Origin: Microcebus murinus
Taxonomy: Eukaryota; Chordata; Mammalia; Primates; Cheirogaleidae
Reading direction: 5' to 3'
NCBI RefSeq assembly: GCF_040939455.1
Contig: NC_134108.1
Span: forward strand, 9,081,501 to 9,145,500
Length of the DNA stretch: 64,000 nt
The notes below the pieces were generated by a model, which was given only the letters and a program-made list of their open reading frames with translations, searched no databases and was not told the DNA's origin. Within the stretch, counting starts at the first letter, position 1, and each line of letters opens with the position of its first letter. Made by a program: the position numbers and the translations under genes. Positions 1 through 12,409 of the stretch are shown piece after piece.

Positions 1-472
1 ATTGCATACCAGTCTTTCTGTAGACATATGTTTTTATTTCTCTTGGGCATACACGTAGGAATGCAATTGAGTGATCACATTAAGTAATCACATGATAAGT
101 ATATACTCAACTTTATAAGAACCTGACAAACTGTTTTCCAAGATGACTGTACCATTTTCCATTCCCAATTCCCAACAGAAATGTATGAGAATTCCAGTTG
201 CTCCACATCGTCACCAACACATGATATTGTCAGTCTTTTTAGTTTGTTGTCATTTTAGGGTACGCAGTTGTATCTCATTGTTTGAATTTGCATTTCCCTG
301 GTAACTAGTGATTTGAGCATCATATAGCTTCTTTTGCGAGGTATCTGTTCAAATCTCTTGCTCATTTTAAAAATGGGTTGTTTGGCTTATTATTTAGTGG
401 CAAGATTCTTAATCTATTTTGGATATAAGTTCATTATCAGATATATGTTTTACAAATATTTCTCCTAGTACC
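1..472 (-). mobile_element. Old LINE-1 (L1M-type) fragment, part 1
   Basis: The sequence reads as the reverse complement of the 3' end of L1 ORF2, with the usual antisense phrases ('caaactgttttccaagatg', 'gaatttgcatttccctggt'). It is diverged, as expected of a L1M-age copy. It is continued at 811-1009 and 1701-2160 after two later insertions. It has no intact frame and is a dead remnant. Confidence 0.8.
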
Positions 473-810
473 TTTTTTTTTTTTTTTTTGAGACAGAGTC
501 TCACTTTGTTGCCCAGTCTAGAGTGAGTGCCATGGCGTCAGCCTAGCTCACAGCAACCTCAATCTCCTGGGCTCAAGTCATCCTCCTGCCTCAGCCTCCC
601 GAGTAGCTGGGACTACAGGCATGTACCACCATGCCTGGCTAATTTTTTCTATGTATATTAGTTGGCCAATTAATTTCTTTTTTTTTAATTTATAGTAGAG
701 ACGAGGTCCCGCTCTTGCTCAGGCTGGTTTCGAACTCCTGACCTTGAGCAATCCGCCCGTCTCGGCCTCCCAGAGTGCTAGGATTACAGGCGTGAGCCAC
801 CGCGCCCGGC
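473..810 (-). mobile_element. Alu SINE (strepsirrhine type), full length, antisense
   Basis: It starts with the poly-T complement of the Alu tail, followed by 'gagacagagtctcact', and ends at 'cgcgcccggcc', so a complete dimeric Alu lies on the minus strand. The middle holds 'ttggccaattaatttcttt', typical of lemur Alus. A 14-bp target-site duplication cctagtacctttt(t) lies at 464-477 and 811-824. It interrupts the old L1. Confidence 0.93.
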
Positions 811-1009
811 CCTAGTACCTTTTTATATACAATTTTTTTTTGCCTTTTCATTTTTAATGGTATCTTCTAAAAACCAAAATTATTAATTTTGAAGTCCAGC
901 TTATCATTCTTTCTTTCATAGTTTATGCCCCATGTAAGAAATCTTTGCCTACCACAAGATCACAATGATTTTCTCATTTGTTTTATGGCTTTAGTTCTTA
1001 CATTTACAT
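811..1009 (-). mobile_element. Old LINE-1 fragment, part 2
   Basis: Antisense L1 sequence resumes directly after the Alu target-site duplication. It corresponds to the stretch where antisense L1s read 'tctttgcctaccacaagatcac'. It is cut at about 1010-1023 by the younger L1. Confidence 0.7.
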
Positions 1010-1023
1010 CCATGAACCATTTT

Positions 1024-1686
1024 TTTTTGTCATCAAATATCTTATTTATTTATTTTATTTCAGCACATATTATGGGGGTACAAATGTTAAGGTTACGTAT
1101 ATTGCCCATGCTCCCCCTCCCCCCTTGAGTGAGAGCCTCAGGTGTGACCATCCCCTAAACATTGCACATCTCACTCATTATGTTTATATATACCCATCTC
1201 CTCCTCCCCCTCCCACCTGCCCAACACCCAATAAATGTTATTCCTATATGTCCACTTAGGAGTTGATCCGTTAATACCAATTTGTTGGTGAGTACATGTG
1301 GTGCTTGTTTTTCCATTCTTGAGTTACTTCACTTAGTAGGATGGGTTCCAGCTCTATCCAGGAAAATACAAGAGGTGCTATATCACCATTGTTTCTTAAA
1401 GCTGAATAGTACTCCATGGTTTATATATACCACATTTTATTAATCCACTCATGTATTGATGGGCCCTTGGGTTGTTTCCACAACTTTGCAATTATGAATT
1501 GTGCTGCTATGAACATTCGAGTGCAGGTGTCTTTTTCATAAAGTGACTTTTGATCTTTTGGGTAGATGCCCAGTAGTGGAATTGCTGGATCAAATGGTAG
1601 ATCTACTTGTATGGCTTTAAGACATCCCCATATTGCTTTCCACAGAGGTTGACCTAGTTTGCAGTCACACCAGCAGTGTAGGAGTG
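1024..1686 (-). mobile_element. Young 5'-truncated LINE-1, antisense
   Basis: This is the reverse complement of an L1 3' end. It begins at a T-rich stretch (tail complement) and reads back through the 3' UTR into the C-terminus of ORF2. The minus-strand frame at 1421-1744 includes the ORF2 C-terminal motif (residues KDTCTRMFIAAQFIIAKLWK, then a EWINKMWY segment). A perfect 14-bp target-site duplication (ccatgaaccatttt) occurs at 1010-1023 and 1687-1700. It is about 660 bp and non-autonomous. Confidence 0.9.
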
Positions 1687-1700
1687 CCATGAACCATTTT

Positions 1701-2160
1701 GAGCTAATTTCTAAGGCTGGCATGAGATAAAAGTTGAAATTCAATTTTTTTCTATATGGACATTCTGTTGTTCAGACACTACTTGTTGAAAGGACTCTCT
1801 TTTCTCCCATTTAACTGCCTTGACAACTTGGTTGAAAATCAATTGAGCATAGAGTTACGGGGTCTATTTCTGGGCTCTCTATTCTGTCCTATTGATCAGT
1901 ATGTCTAGTCTTCTGCCAACACTACATTATCTTGAACATTTTTGGTTAGTGTTAAGTTACCTGATAAAGTCAAAGGCCTAAGCCTGGGGTTGTTTTTGTT
2001 TTTGTTTTTACAGGAAGATTTTTATTTACAAATTCAATTCCTTTGGTTGATATAGGCTCATTTATATTTTCTTTTTTTCTCTGTTTGTGGTGTCTATGGT
2101 GAATTGTTTCCTCCTATGATTTACAATTTTTGTTTGTGAGCCCATTCTTTAGGATTTTTT
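1701..2160 (-). mobile_element. Old LINE-1 fragment, part 3
   Basis: The old antisense L1 continues after the young L1. Recognisable phrases include 'tgaaaatcaattgagcata' and 'tctattctgtcctattgatc'. Similarity fades near 2100-2160, so the right boundary is approximate. Confidence 0.7.
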
Positions 2161-2764
2161 TCCCCAAGAAGGTCACTTGTATTTTCAACTAAGAAAACAT
2201 CCTTAGAAAGTAGTTTATATTTTCTTCTACTAGTTAATGAGAGATTTCACCAGTCTGAGACTAATTTTCATATTAAAATTTTAGCTTGGAAATTCTCACA
2301 CAATTAAGGCATTGTAAATTTTGCCTCCTCTGCATGGTGTAGTTTTGGAACTTCAATATTTCATACGAAATGTTTTTCCTCCCAGGACCCTGGCTAAGGT
2401 ACACTTTATTGCTACTTCCTTGGGAGAGTAGGTAAGAGTTTTTTAGTTCCCCTTTCATTGAGAAGATAGCTTATCCAGGGTCTTGGTTTATCTAGGGGCC
2501 TCAGTTCCAGCTCCTTGCCTCATGTGGACACAAGGCTACATCCCCTGCCTTTGCTTGAGTATTAAAATCCCACCCCTAGCCCTTGGGACCTAAATGTAGA
2601 TCTAATTCCTAACTTCACCACAGTATCTAAGACCTCAAGTTACAAGTTTGCTACTCACTCTGACATTAAGTTCCTTCCTTGTTTCTGGTACCTGGAGGTT
2701 TTGAGCTTAGCTATGCATTTTAATTAATTTTTTCTATATTTCATCTACTGTTTCTATGTGTTTA
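2161..2764. other. No recognised feature (AT-rich unique sequence)
   Basis: I see no repeat that I can name, no plausible exon and no RNA gene. The only open frame (minus strand, 61 codons) is short and has no protein-like features. Confidence 0.5.
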
Positions 2765-3010
2765 TGGCATTTTTATGGGGCCTGGACTTTAGATCTTGCA
2801 TCATTTTGGAATTTACACTGAAAATTTTAAATAAGAGAGGGACATGGTCACATTTATTTTACAATGATAACTCTGATAGATCTAAGAATGAATTGTGGAA
2901 GAAAGTGACTCATGGCTCAGGGATCGGTCAGAATGCAAGTGCAATGGCCACAATTTTAAAATGATGAGTCGTGAAGGATCTCCCTTCTCCCTACCCTACT
3001 TAAAGAGAGC
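2765..3010 (-). mobile_element. L2 (LINE-2) remnant, antisense
   Basis: The segment around 'aagagagggacatggtcaca' and 'gataactctgatagatct' matches the order of motifs in antisense L2 (a long phrase on detection of 'gtgacatgatc...', then 'gatcactctggctgc'). It is strongly diverged. The assignment is from memory of the consensus. Confidence 0.45.
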
Positions 3011-3029
3011 CTGTGCCCTTTAATTGCAA

Positions 3030-3335
3030 AGAGAAGATTGTGAACTGGCATGGCCAAGGGGAGGTCCCAGGAGAAGGTGACAACTGCTTCTATCTTGGAA
3101 GGATGGGAAGGAATGACTTAGATGGTACAAAGAGGAAAGAGCCCTCTTTAGGGGTGGAGAGGCACAGGGTGAAGCCAGGGAAGGAAAGTAGTAGGAATGC
3201 ACATGGCTTATTAAAGGACTGGCGAGGAAGACAGCTTGACCAGCGTGAACGGGCTGAGCAGGGGGCAGTGGAAGGAAGTTGGAATAATTGTGGAACCAGA
3301 TTGGGAATATCTGCTATAGATATTCTCATTCTTGG
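3030..3335 (-). mobile_element. L2-like remnant, antisense
   Basis: Purine-rich sequence resembling the antisense L2 region ('gcacatggcttattaaagga', 'gggctgagcagggggcagt'). The motif order relative to the previous piece means it is a separate fragment. The overlapping 109-codon plus-strand frame is not credible as a gene. Confidence 0.35.
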
Positions 3336-4799
3336 CGATTAGTAATAACATTTTTGCAATCACTATACTGGGCTTTGTCAGTGCTGAAGCCAAAAAGAAT
3401 ATTTTAAGATTGACATATAAAGGAAGTTGGGCCCAAAAATGTAGTTGTCCCAATTTTCAGATCATCCAAATGTTCTGTTGCCATGACAATCTGAGTTTAA
3501 ATTTTAGAAACAAAGTAAATATTTGGCAATTGATTTAAATCAACCACTTCCGACTATATCAAAACAAACAAAAGTGTTGGTTTGGATACTACCAGCTGCC
3601 ATTTTTTTACTTGATTTTAAGAGTCTTTGTTAGAGTGTAGGATACAGATGGATGTTTGATTTGCTTTATATTTTAAAAAATGAGATTCTTTTTAGAGTTA
3701 TAGACCACGTGGGTATTTAGAGAGAAACGTTAGGATGTTTCTTTTATTTTTCCCACTAAAAGTTGCAGAGCCAAAATTATGCCCATGGATTAACGTTTCA
3801 CAACTGCGCTTCTCTCCACAACGATCAAATGTTTTGGAGGGTTTGAGTAACTGTCACATCTGTTACTCAAGATAAGTGACTCAGTAACCTATGGCATCTG
3901 CAGAAATGAGAGCACAGAAATAAGAAGATGATGGCTTTACCATCCGGAGCAGGAAAAGAAGCCAAAGCAAAGAGATGCCTTCTATTTTTTTCTTTTTTAA
4001 ATGATGAATATTTATAGCGTAGCTCAGTTTTAGGCTAACACTGTTTCAGCTGTTCATCCTGCTTGTTAAGAGTCTGATGAAAGGGATGAACATGCTTTTA
4101 TTAATTTTTTTGTGTATGGACTTCCAAAAAACATTCAAATAATAACTTTCAACTTACAGACTATAGTGGGATGAGTGCCTATTACTGCGACAGACTCTTA
4201 ATAATCGCACCGCAAGACCTGGCCTGTGGCCAGGAAAAACTGACAGACGTGCTGAAGTGGCACGCACGGGCCTTTTCGTACACGTCTGGTCCCCGAAGCA
4301 CCTGCCATGGTGCCTGGCGCAGGGAGAACGCGCCATAAAGCTCTGCCGAGTGGCTGGACGTGTGTGCACGTTAACACATACGAGGACAGGATAGAGCCAC
4401 ATACGCTTACATTTAGACAATAGGGTATACAACGGCGGCTGTCACAGGCAAACTGAGGGAAAATGTAAGCCAGAAAAGCACTATGAACAACACGGAGGGA
4501 ATCTGAGCTTTATTTCACCTGCTCAAGTGGGAAAAGTAGATTTATTTAAAATTCTGAAGTTTCCCACCTTTTGTGCCATGTGTTCTGTCCTCGTTTGCAG
4601 TGGGCACCACGCACCCGGCAGCACCACCAGTCACAAAGCACTGGGCGGTTGTGTCGAGGGTCCCCTGCCTCTGGCCAACGGGAGCCGACAGTCGCCACGC
4701 TGCGGGGCCCACAGGAAGGCAGGGAGTGGGCGAGACAGTCCCGAGCGGCAGCCTGTGCTGTTTTCAGAAAGCCACGCCTGGAGCCACGTGGAGCATGGT
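3336..4799. other. No recognised feature
   Basis: The first part is AT-rich; from about 4150 the GC and CpG content rises. Several overlapping frames of 70-100 codons exist in all directions from 4500 to 4900, which is what GC-rich noncoding DNA gives. No splice-framed exon or named repeat is evident. Confidence 0.45.
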
Positions 4800-5085
4800 C
4801 GTGGAGCATGGTCATGACGGCGGAGAGGGACGCAGAGAGGAAACGGCCTTGGGGAGGTCCAGGTGAGAGGGGCTGAAAACCTGGGTGGCCATGAGGGCGG
4901 AGGGGAGGGACCTTGGAGAGAGCAGCTCGGTGACCGCTTGCAAACAGCAGTGAGACTGAGGGAGAAGCCAGGATGAAGGCCAGCCCTTGGCTTTGGTGGC
5001 CACGTGGCTTGGGGAGCAGTCACCCAATACAGATGAGGCAGGAAGTGGAACCAACCAGAGTGTGGCAGCCACCACTTCACTCGTC
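4800..5085 (-). mobile_element. Possible L2 remnant, antisense
   Basis: Purine-rich sequence with phrases like 'tgagggagaagccaggatga' that recall the antisense L2 ORF2 region. The 149-codon minus-strand frame (4631-5080) across it is serine/proline-rich and not recognisable. Low confidence. Confidence 0.25.
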
Positions 5086-5395
5086 ACAAAGCCCCGCTAA
5101 GATGACTCATGGTCTCAAAATCCCATGGAGGGCTTCCTGCTGAACTCACAATTCCTTTGTAAGGAACAAAGGTTTTTCTTAGTGATTGATACATGTAGCT
5201 GTGCCAAACGTTTGTCTTTTTGTAAAGGCTGTGCAGCACCTCGCTCCCCCCCACCCCCCGTTTCCGGGGCATCCCCCTGCAGGTAGGGATGGGGGCACAG
5301 AGCGCTGCTTCCCCTACGGGAGCAAAGGGTGGGCACCTGCCTCCCCTCACTGCAGTGCGTGTCCTGGGTTCAACCAATGGGATGCTGCCGTGGTT

Positions 5396-5695
5396 CATGT
5401 TATGTGTCAACTTGGCTAGGCGGTGGTACCCAGATATTTGGTCAAATGCTAGTCTAGACGTTGCCGTGCAGGCATTTTTCAGATGAGTTTAACATTTAAA
5501 TTGTAGACTTGGAGAAGCAGATGACCTTTCATAATGTGGGTGGGCCTCCCCCAATCAGTCGAAGGACTTAAGAATAAATGACCGACGTTCCCCTAAGCAG
5601 GGGGAATTCTTCCAACAGATGGCCTTCAGACTTGAGCAGCAATGTTAACTACTCTCTGGCTGTCTAGCCTGCTGGTCTACTCTCTTTCTCTCTCT

Positions 5696-5736
<41 letters not shown>

Positions 5737-6025
5737 TCCCAGTAGTTTCTGCAGAGGAAAGAAGCAGCACTGTACGCTTTTGTAAGAACATTTCATTTTG
5801 GGTGGGACTGCTAAGAATCAATGTGCCCCTTCATAAAGAAGATCAGGACATGAGAACCATCAACATGCCGCCGTGGTTGCTGCCATCCCAGGAAAGTCCT
5901 CTGGGCCTCCTCTTGATTCTAAGAACCCCCAACAGCCTTCCAATATATTCTTTCATTTCTTCTAAAACTTAAGACAGCCAGAGTCAGTTTCTGTTGCTTG
6001 CAATAATGAGCCCTGACTAAGACAC
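5396..6025 (+). mobile_element. Old LTR-like repeat(s), family not assigned
   Basis: From 'tatgtgtcaacttggctagg' through 'ataatgtgggtgggcctccc' and 'gactt...agcctgctgg' the sequence is a familiar mammalian interspersed repeat. The end at 'gagccctgactaagacac' is also a typical terminal phrase of old ERVL/MaLR-class repeats. Between them lies the CA microsatellite, then about 270 bp that may belong to a second element. I cannot give a family name safely. Confidence 0.45.
5699..5734. repeat. (CA)18 microsatellite
   Basis: Eighteen uninterrupted CA units preceded by a CT-rich run (5681-5695). It lies where related repeat copies carry a TA/CA-rich stretch. It is likely length-polymorphic. Confidence 0.97.
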
Positions 6026-6565
6026 TTATATAACGTGTTCATTGCTGACAAATTGCAAACCTCAGAAAAGAAACAGAAGAAATGCACATCTAAACAGATA
6101 CAACTAATTTAAGCATTTTTTCCTTACAGATTCTTCTATACATGGTTTCCACAATTGCACTCACATGTGTATGGTGTTTTATCCTGCTTGTTCTTTGTAT
6201 TACAAAGCATTTCAGTGTGTCATTAACACTGACGATCTTGCTGATACTCTGGGCGCTATTTCAGTTGTCCTGGCGTTTGCTTTCTGTTTGTTGTGCTTCC
6301 TTGCTATTTTCTTTGTTTATATATCTTGGCATCTGGGATTTAGGCTATATTTTATTTGCTTTCATCTCCTAAAGTGATTTGGACATAGCCATTCTGTTTT
6401 AAGCCTATTTGAGGTTACCTATAGGCTTATGAGCTACATGCTTAAGTTGACTTCTCTAGTTATTACGGTTAAGGACAACATTTGCCCTTAGGTACAGACC
6501 CTCCTTCCCCACATCCTCTCCCTGGATTTTTTGTTTGTTATGTTATAATACATGTTAAGTATTTG
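6026..6565. other. No recognised feature
   Basis: AT-rich sequence without a repeat I can name. Two overlapping 70-76 codon plus-strand frames (6142-6377) are hydrophobic because of T-rich composition, not because they encode a membrane protein that I recognise. Confidence 0.45.
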
Positions 6566-6581
6566 CTCATATAGATCTTTT

Positions 6582-7862
<1,281 letters not shown>

Positions 7863-7867
7863 TCCAA

Positions 7868-8918
7868 CGTCCTTTATGTCTTTTTGTGCCCTTGTGTATC
7901 CATCATTCAGCTCCCACTCATTAGTGAGAACATGTAGTGTTTGTTTTTCCATTCTTGAGATATTTCACTTAGCATAATGGGCTCCAGTTCCATCTAAGTT
8001 GCTATGAATGACATTATTTCATTCCTTTTTATGGCTTAGTAGTACTCCATTGTATACATAATACCACATTTTCTTTATGTACTCATGTGTTGATGGGCAC
8101 TTAGGTTGGTTCCGTTTCTTTGTAATTGTGAATAGTGCTGCAATATATATTCAAGGGCAGGTGTCTTTTTGATAAAATTACTTCTTCTTCTGTGGGCAAA
8201 TACCTAGTAGTGGGAATGCTGGATCAAATGGTGGGTCTACTTTTAGCTCTTTGAGGAATCTCCACACTGCTTTCCACAGAGGTTGTACTAATTTGCAGTC
8301 TCACCAACAGTGTATAAGCATTCCTTTTTCTCTGCATCCATGTCAGCTTTTGTTGTTTTTTGACTTTTTAACAATGGCCATTCTTACAGGGGCAATGTAG
8401 TATCTCATTGTGGTTTTAATTTGCATTTCCCTGATGATTAGTGATGATGAACTTTTTTTTATATGTCTGTTGCCCATTTGTCTACATTCTTTCGAAAAAC
8501 TTCTGTTCATGTCTTTTTGATGGGGTTGTTTGTTTTTTCTTGCTGTTTTGTTTGAGTTCTTTGTAGAGTCTGGAAATTAGTCCTTTGTCAGATGTGTAGT
8601 TTGCAAATATTTTCTCCCATTCTATAGGTTTCCTTTTTACTCTGTTATTTCTTCTGCTGTGCAGAAGCTTCTAGATTTAATTAAGTCCAATTTATTTATT
8701 TTTATTGCTGCTATATTTGCCTTTGGAATCTTAGTCATAAATTCTTTGCCTAGACCTATGTCTAGAAGAGTTTTCCTATGTTTTAATCTAGAATTTTTAT
8801 GGTTTCAGGCCTTACATTTAAGTCTTTAATCCATCTTGGATTAATTTTTATATGTTAATGGCAAGAGATATGGGTCCTATTTCATTCTTTTGTACATGGC
8901 CATGCAAACTGGGTTACT
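7868..8918 (-). mobile_element. LINE-1 (L1MA/L1PB-age), about 1 kb, antisense
   Basis: Clear antisense L1 ORF2 3' region: 'agtgagaacatgtagtgtt', 'gtagtactccattgtataca', 'ggatcaaatggtgggtctac', 'tttgcatttccctgatgatt' and 'gcagaagcttctagattta' appear in the right order. It is better preserved than the copy at the left edge. Many stops and frameshifts are present. The right end at about 8918 is a 5' truncation. Confidence 0.9.
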
Positions 8919-9477
8919 AGGAGGGGCTGGCACCAGACAGCAGAGCCTGCTCTATATTTTTTATGTTTCTTTTTTGTTGTTGTTGTTCAAAATAACAGCT
9001 CCTGTATATTTCGATGTTTCTTGAGCAGGAGCCTGTATGGATAGGTTGAACCAGATGAAATTGCCACTGTTGACTGTTTTTGACCTTGAAAAAACATGAA
9101 TGGTGTAACTTCAACCAAATACTCTTTTACAGAACATGAGTTTCAATGCTTATCTAACATTTTCTCATCTTCACAAAGTCCTAGAATTAAAGAAACACAA
9201 GAAACACTCTATGGTGTTATATATAGACACACGGGATAGACACTACCTGACTATTGGAGTCACAACTCTAGAAGGAAGAACTGGTTGAGCAGCCCCATTT
9301 AAAGAATTCTGCCTTAATGAAAAGTGTTACATAAGTTGGGGGTAGCATTGCATGTCATACGTTAACATTCACACAAATGACAGATTTGTGCTTTCTTGAA
9401 GGCAGGAGTCGATAACTATGCTTCTTCTAACTGTCATGATGCTCAGAGGGTACTACACAACAATGTGGACCCCTAGC
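8919..9477. other. No recognised feature
   Basis: Unique-looking sequence with a short (TTG)n run near 8974. No repeat, exon or RNA gene could be supported. Confidence 0.45.
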
Positions 9478-9990
9478 GTTGCCAGATTTAGCAAAAAAAA
9501 AGAAACAAACAAATGAAAACAAGATGCCCAGTTAAATTTAAATTTCAGATAAATGGTGATTTTTTTAGTATGTTTCATGCAATAGTTGTAAGAGAAGCAG
9601 AGCATTCCTTTTTTTTTTTTGAGACAATCTCGCTCTGTTGCCTGGGCAAGAGTGCAGTGGCGTCATCTATAGCTCACTGAAACCTCAAACTCCTGGGCTC
9701 AAAGGATCCTCCTGCCTCAGCCTCCCAAGTAGCTGGGACTACAGGCGCATGCCAACACTCCTGGCTCATTTTTAAATTTTTTGTAGAGAGAGGGTCTTGC
9801 CGTTGCCCAGGCTGATCTCGAATTCCTGGACTCGAGCAATCCTCCTGCCTTGGCCTCCCAAAGTGCTGGCAGTATAGGCATAAGCCACTGCACCCAGACA
9901 CAACACTGCGCCCGGGCAAAACATTCTTATACTAAAAAATTATTCATTGTTTATCTGAAATTCAAATTTAATTGGGAGTCCTGGCAAATT
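9478..9990. mobile_element. Palindromic non-autonomous DNA transposon, split by an Alu
   Basis: The left arm (9527-9572, 'cccagttaaatttaaatttc' onward) is the reverse complement of the right arm (9922-9976, ending 'aaattcaaatttaattggg') with few mismatches over about 50 bases. The outer ends also match inversely ('gttgccag' at 9478 and 'ctggcaaa' near 9981). Long inverted arms point to an old MITE. The centre is now occupied by an Alu. I leave the family name open. Confidence 0.75.
9609..9916 (-). mobile_element. AluJ-like SINE, antisense
   Basis: Poly-T then 'gagacaatctcgctctgt', 'gtagctgggactacaggcg' and the end 'actgcgcccgggc' define a minus-strand Alu. It lacks the lemur-specific middle and is more diverged, so it looks like an older AluJ-type copy. 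It lies within the spacer of the palindromic transposon. The short flank 'cattc' is repeated on both sides. Confidence 0.85.
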
Positions 9991-10224
9991 TAACTGACAA
10001 CTCCGTGGTCTCCATTCAGTGCTGCCATAGAGGACAGAATTCTGGCCCTGGAAGACCACATTCTGGGGAAATGGGCCTTGGGTTGGGATGTTCACAATTC
10101 TGTCCACTGAGGCACAGCCGGCCAGAGAGGCCAAGGCAGAGGCCACTTGGAGAGTCACCAGCTGGATGCGCAAGAAAATCCTCGTGTTGAGAGCTCCTAT
10201 GAAAATAATATTTAGCTTTATCAG
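9991..10224. other. No recognised feature
   Basis: About 230 bases of mixed composition between the DNA transposon and a MIR. Nothing identified. Confidence 0.4.
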
Positions 10225-10395
10225 GAGCTTTATACATGAGTGTACTCTATAATTATTAATTCATTAATTGCTACAACATCCTGTTGAGCTTGGTAAATGT
10301 TTCTACTGACCTGATTTTGCAATGAGGGAAGCAAGGGCAGAGCAGGAGGCTGACTCACAGGTAGCCCAGCAAGTGGAGAGGAGGGAGGGGAGTGC
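10225..10395 (-). mobile_element. MIR SINE, antisense
   Basis: The order 'ttaattgctacaacatcctg', 'gattttgcaatgagggaagc', then 'ggtagcccagcaagtgg' follows the MIR reverse complement (oligo-copy of 'tcctcacaacaaccctgtgag ... cacagctagtaagtgg'). Diverged. Confidence 0.6.
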
Positions 10396-10734
10396 CGGGT
10401 GGGGCCTGCCTGTCCCCTGGCTGGTGGCCTGCAGGCTGGCTGGCCTCAGGGCCCACCCTAGGAACATTAGAACCCGAATAAATCCCAAATAAAGAAGAAA
10501 CTCATGGAAACGTCACATTCTGAACGGCCTCATTGTTGGTAAACGAAATAGACTAGAACAAAAATATGCATAAAGGAAACTACCGAAGACAGAATTTTCC
10601 CCCAAAGGAGAGAATAGCTTATACTCACTTTGTCTCTCCTCAAACAAGGGTGATTTTCTTGTCAAGTGCCTGGAAAAAGAAGATAAAAGACAAGCAAAAA
10701 TTGTTCCACTCTGTAATAATAATGAGGGACATTG

Positions 10735-10965
10735 GCCAGATATCTTATATCAGGTATTTTACATATTTGATCAAATTTAATCTTCACAAGAAGTCACTGT
10801 ATGCTGACTGTACCCATTTTACGGATAGGAAAGTTTAAGCTCAGAGAGCTCAAGAGACGCTCTGAGACTGCCACACTGCTACTCGGCGAAGGGGACTCGA
10901 GCACATTATACCAAAGTCCTCACAGACCCTTCCACCCACTCACAGGAAACAAACCGGAACACCCA
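10735..10965 (-). mobile_element. MIR SINE, antisense
   Basis: The core 'cccattttacggataggaaa' followed by 'gctcagagagctcaagag' is the antisense MIR core. The flanking part 'taatcttcacaagaagtcac' fits the same element. Confidence 0.75.
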
Positions 10966-11089
10966 AGTCTAAGTAAATTGTCTTTTAAAATGCCATTCAC
11001 ATTAACTTTTTGTCTATTTCATTAATTCTAAGGCAATTGCGGGACAAGAGCCGGGCACAGCCAGCGGTAGAGAGTCCCACCCGGGCTCC

Positions 11090-11270
11090 TGGGTCTGTGA
11101 CAAGACGGACATTCAGTGAGGAGGGCGAGGCAGGCATCACTGTCTGCCTTTGGGAGCTGAGGAAACCAAGTTACAGACAAGTTAAGTGATTTGCCGAGGC
11201 TCATGAAGGGCCAAAAGTGGGACCAGAACGCATTTTGGGCTTGTTCCATTGTCCTTATTGAAAGTTTGAG
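11090..11270 (-). mobile_element. MIR SINE, antisense
   Basis: The phrase 'gctgaggaaaccaagttaca' followed by 'gttaagtgatttgccgagg' corresponds to the MIR core in reverse complement. Diverged fragment. Confidence 0.65.
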
Positions 11271-11340
11271 GAAATTACAGTAATCGTCCCCAATCTGCAG
11301 TTTGAATAATACACACTTTTCCTCACATATATTTTCCACA

Positions 11341-11353
11341 CCCCCCCCCCCCC
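11341..11353. repeat. C13 homopolymer
   Basis: Thirteen consecutive C, then GCACCCC. Such tracts are unstable and error-prone in assemblies. Confidence 0.95.
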
Positions 11354-11585
11354 GCACCCCTCTCCTCCGTCTCATGATTAGCGGTTGGAGACAGGACTCT
11401 CCTGCTAGTGCGCTTTCGGGGCTCCCTTAGGCCTCCACCACGGGGCTCTGACCTACCTGTCCAGTCTCACCTGTTTCCCTCCCCGCAGGAGGCTGTCATT
11501 CTGTATCAGCAGTGATACTGATCCTCTGCAAGGGCCTCACAGGACCCGCCCATGCCTTGGCTTTCTGTGCCACCTACCAGCCCGT

Positions 11586-11812
11586 GTAGTGTGGCAGCCT
11601 GGGTGTAAAGCTGGTGGCTCTTGCATCAGCCAGACCTGGGATCAAATTCTCTCTGTACCACTGTCCAGCTGTGTGACTTTGGGAAAGTCACTTTACATCT
11701 TGAGAATCCGTTGTCTAATAGATTGGAGACGATGGGGATTAGAGATCACGTATTCAAAGCACCCAGCCCAGTGTCTAACACAGAGTAGGTGATCAAGAGA
11801 TGGGTTGTATTA
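11586..11812 (+). mobile_element. MIR SINE, sense, almost full length
   Basis: The sequence begins 'tagtgtggcagcctgggtgt', passes 'cagctgtgtgactttgggaa' and ends 'cagtgtctaacacagagtag', following the complete MIR order. Its 3' part (11726-11812) is included in the inverted duplication described separately. Confidence 0.85.
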
Positions 11813-11925
11813 TTGTGACACGTCCTTATCCTCATTCTATTTAACTCCTAACCATCCACTCTTGCCCAGCTCAAGGGAATTTTCTCTTCTCTGGATATAG
11901 AATGTATTTTACCCAGGGGGCAGAA
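11726..11925 (+). repeat. Inverted duplication, copy A
   Basis: This block matches 13751-13955 in reverse complement. Across the first 132 aligned bases I count about nine differences (roughly 93% identity). A ~15-base insertion present only in copy B then breaks the alignment, followed by a further ~65 bases at lower identity. The block covers the 3' part of a MIR plus about 110 bases of non-MIR flank, so it is not just two members of one repeat family. Confidence 0.88.
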
Positions 11926-12409
11926 TAAGAGGAGGCTGTGGTCACAAGAACTCCTGCTTGCATCACCCCAGGACAACAGCCACAGAGAAATAACATGTTC
12001 TCTTCCTCTTATAGCATGAAAAAATCCCAGGGAAGAACTCTGATTGGGCTGGCTTGGGTCATGTGATTACTCTGGTGGCCAGGAAGGTGGGCCATCCTCG
12101 TCAGCAGCCCACAGGTTGGTGAATTTTCAGTGGGGAAGAAAATTTCCCATGACATCCCTATGGAAGGGCATGTTGGTACCAGAAGCAGGTACCAGAAAGA
12201 AACAACATCCTCAAGAGAGAAGAAAATGAAGGCAGGAGGGAGCTGCAAGATGGAAAGAAAGAAGAGAGTGCACTGCCTGGTGGAGGGTTCCTGGGGGACT
12301 CAGGTGGCCTCTTGGGATGTGGCCTGCCCCCATGCATTTTGTTGCTGAGAAATGTCTAGTCTCTGGTAGATAGAAGGATGGAGAAGCCACTGCAAAAGCA
12401 AAGATAATG
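11926..12409. other. No recognised feature
   Basis: Mixed composition. Open frames of 60-80 codons overlap on both strands with no recognisable product. No repeat named. Confidence 0.4.

Noticed and set aside
4631..5080. 149-codon minus-strand frame
   Set aside because: Low-complexity Pro/Ser composition over a possible L2 remnant; no homologue recognised.
6142..6377. Hydrophobic plus-strand frames that could look like a small membrane protein
   Set aside because: T-rich codons give Leu/Phe/Ile by composition. There is no supporting context in a mammalian genome.
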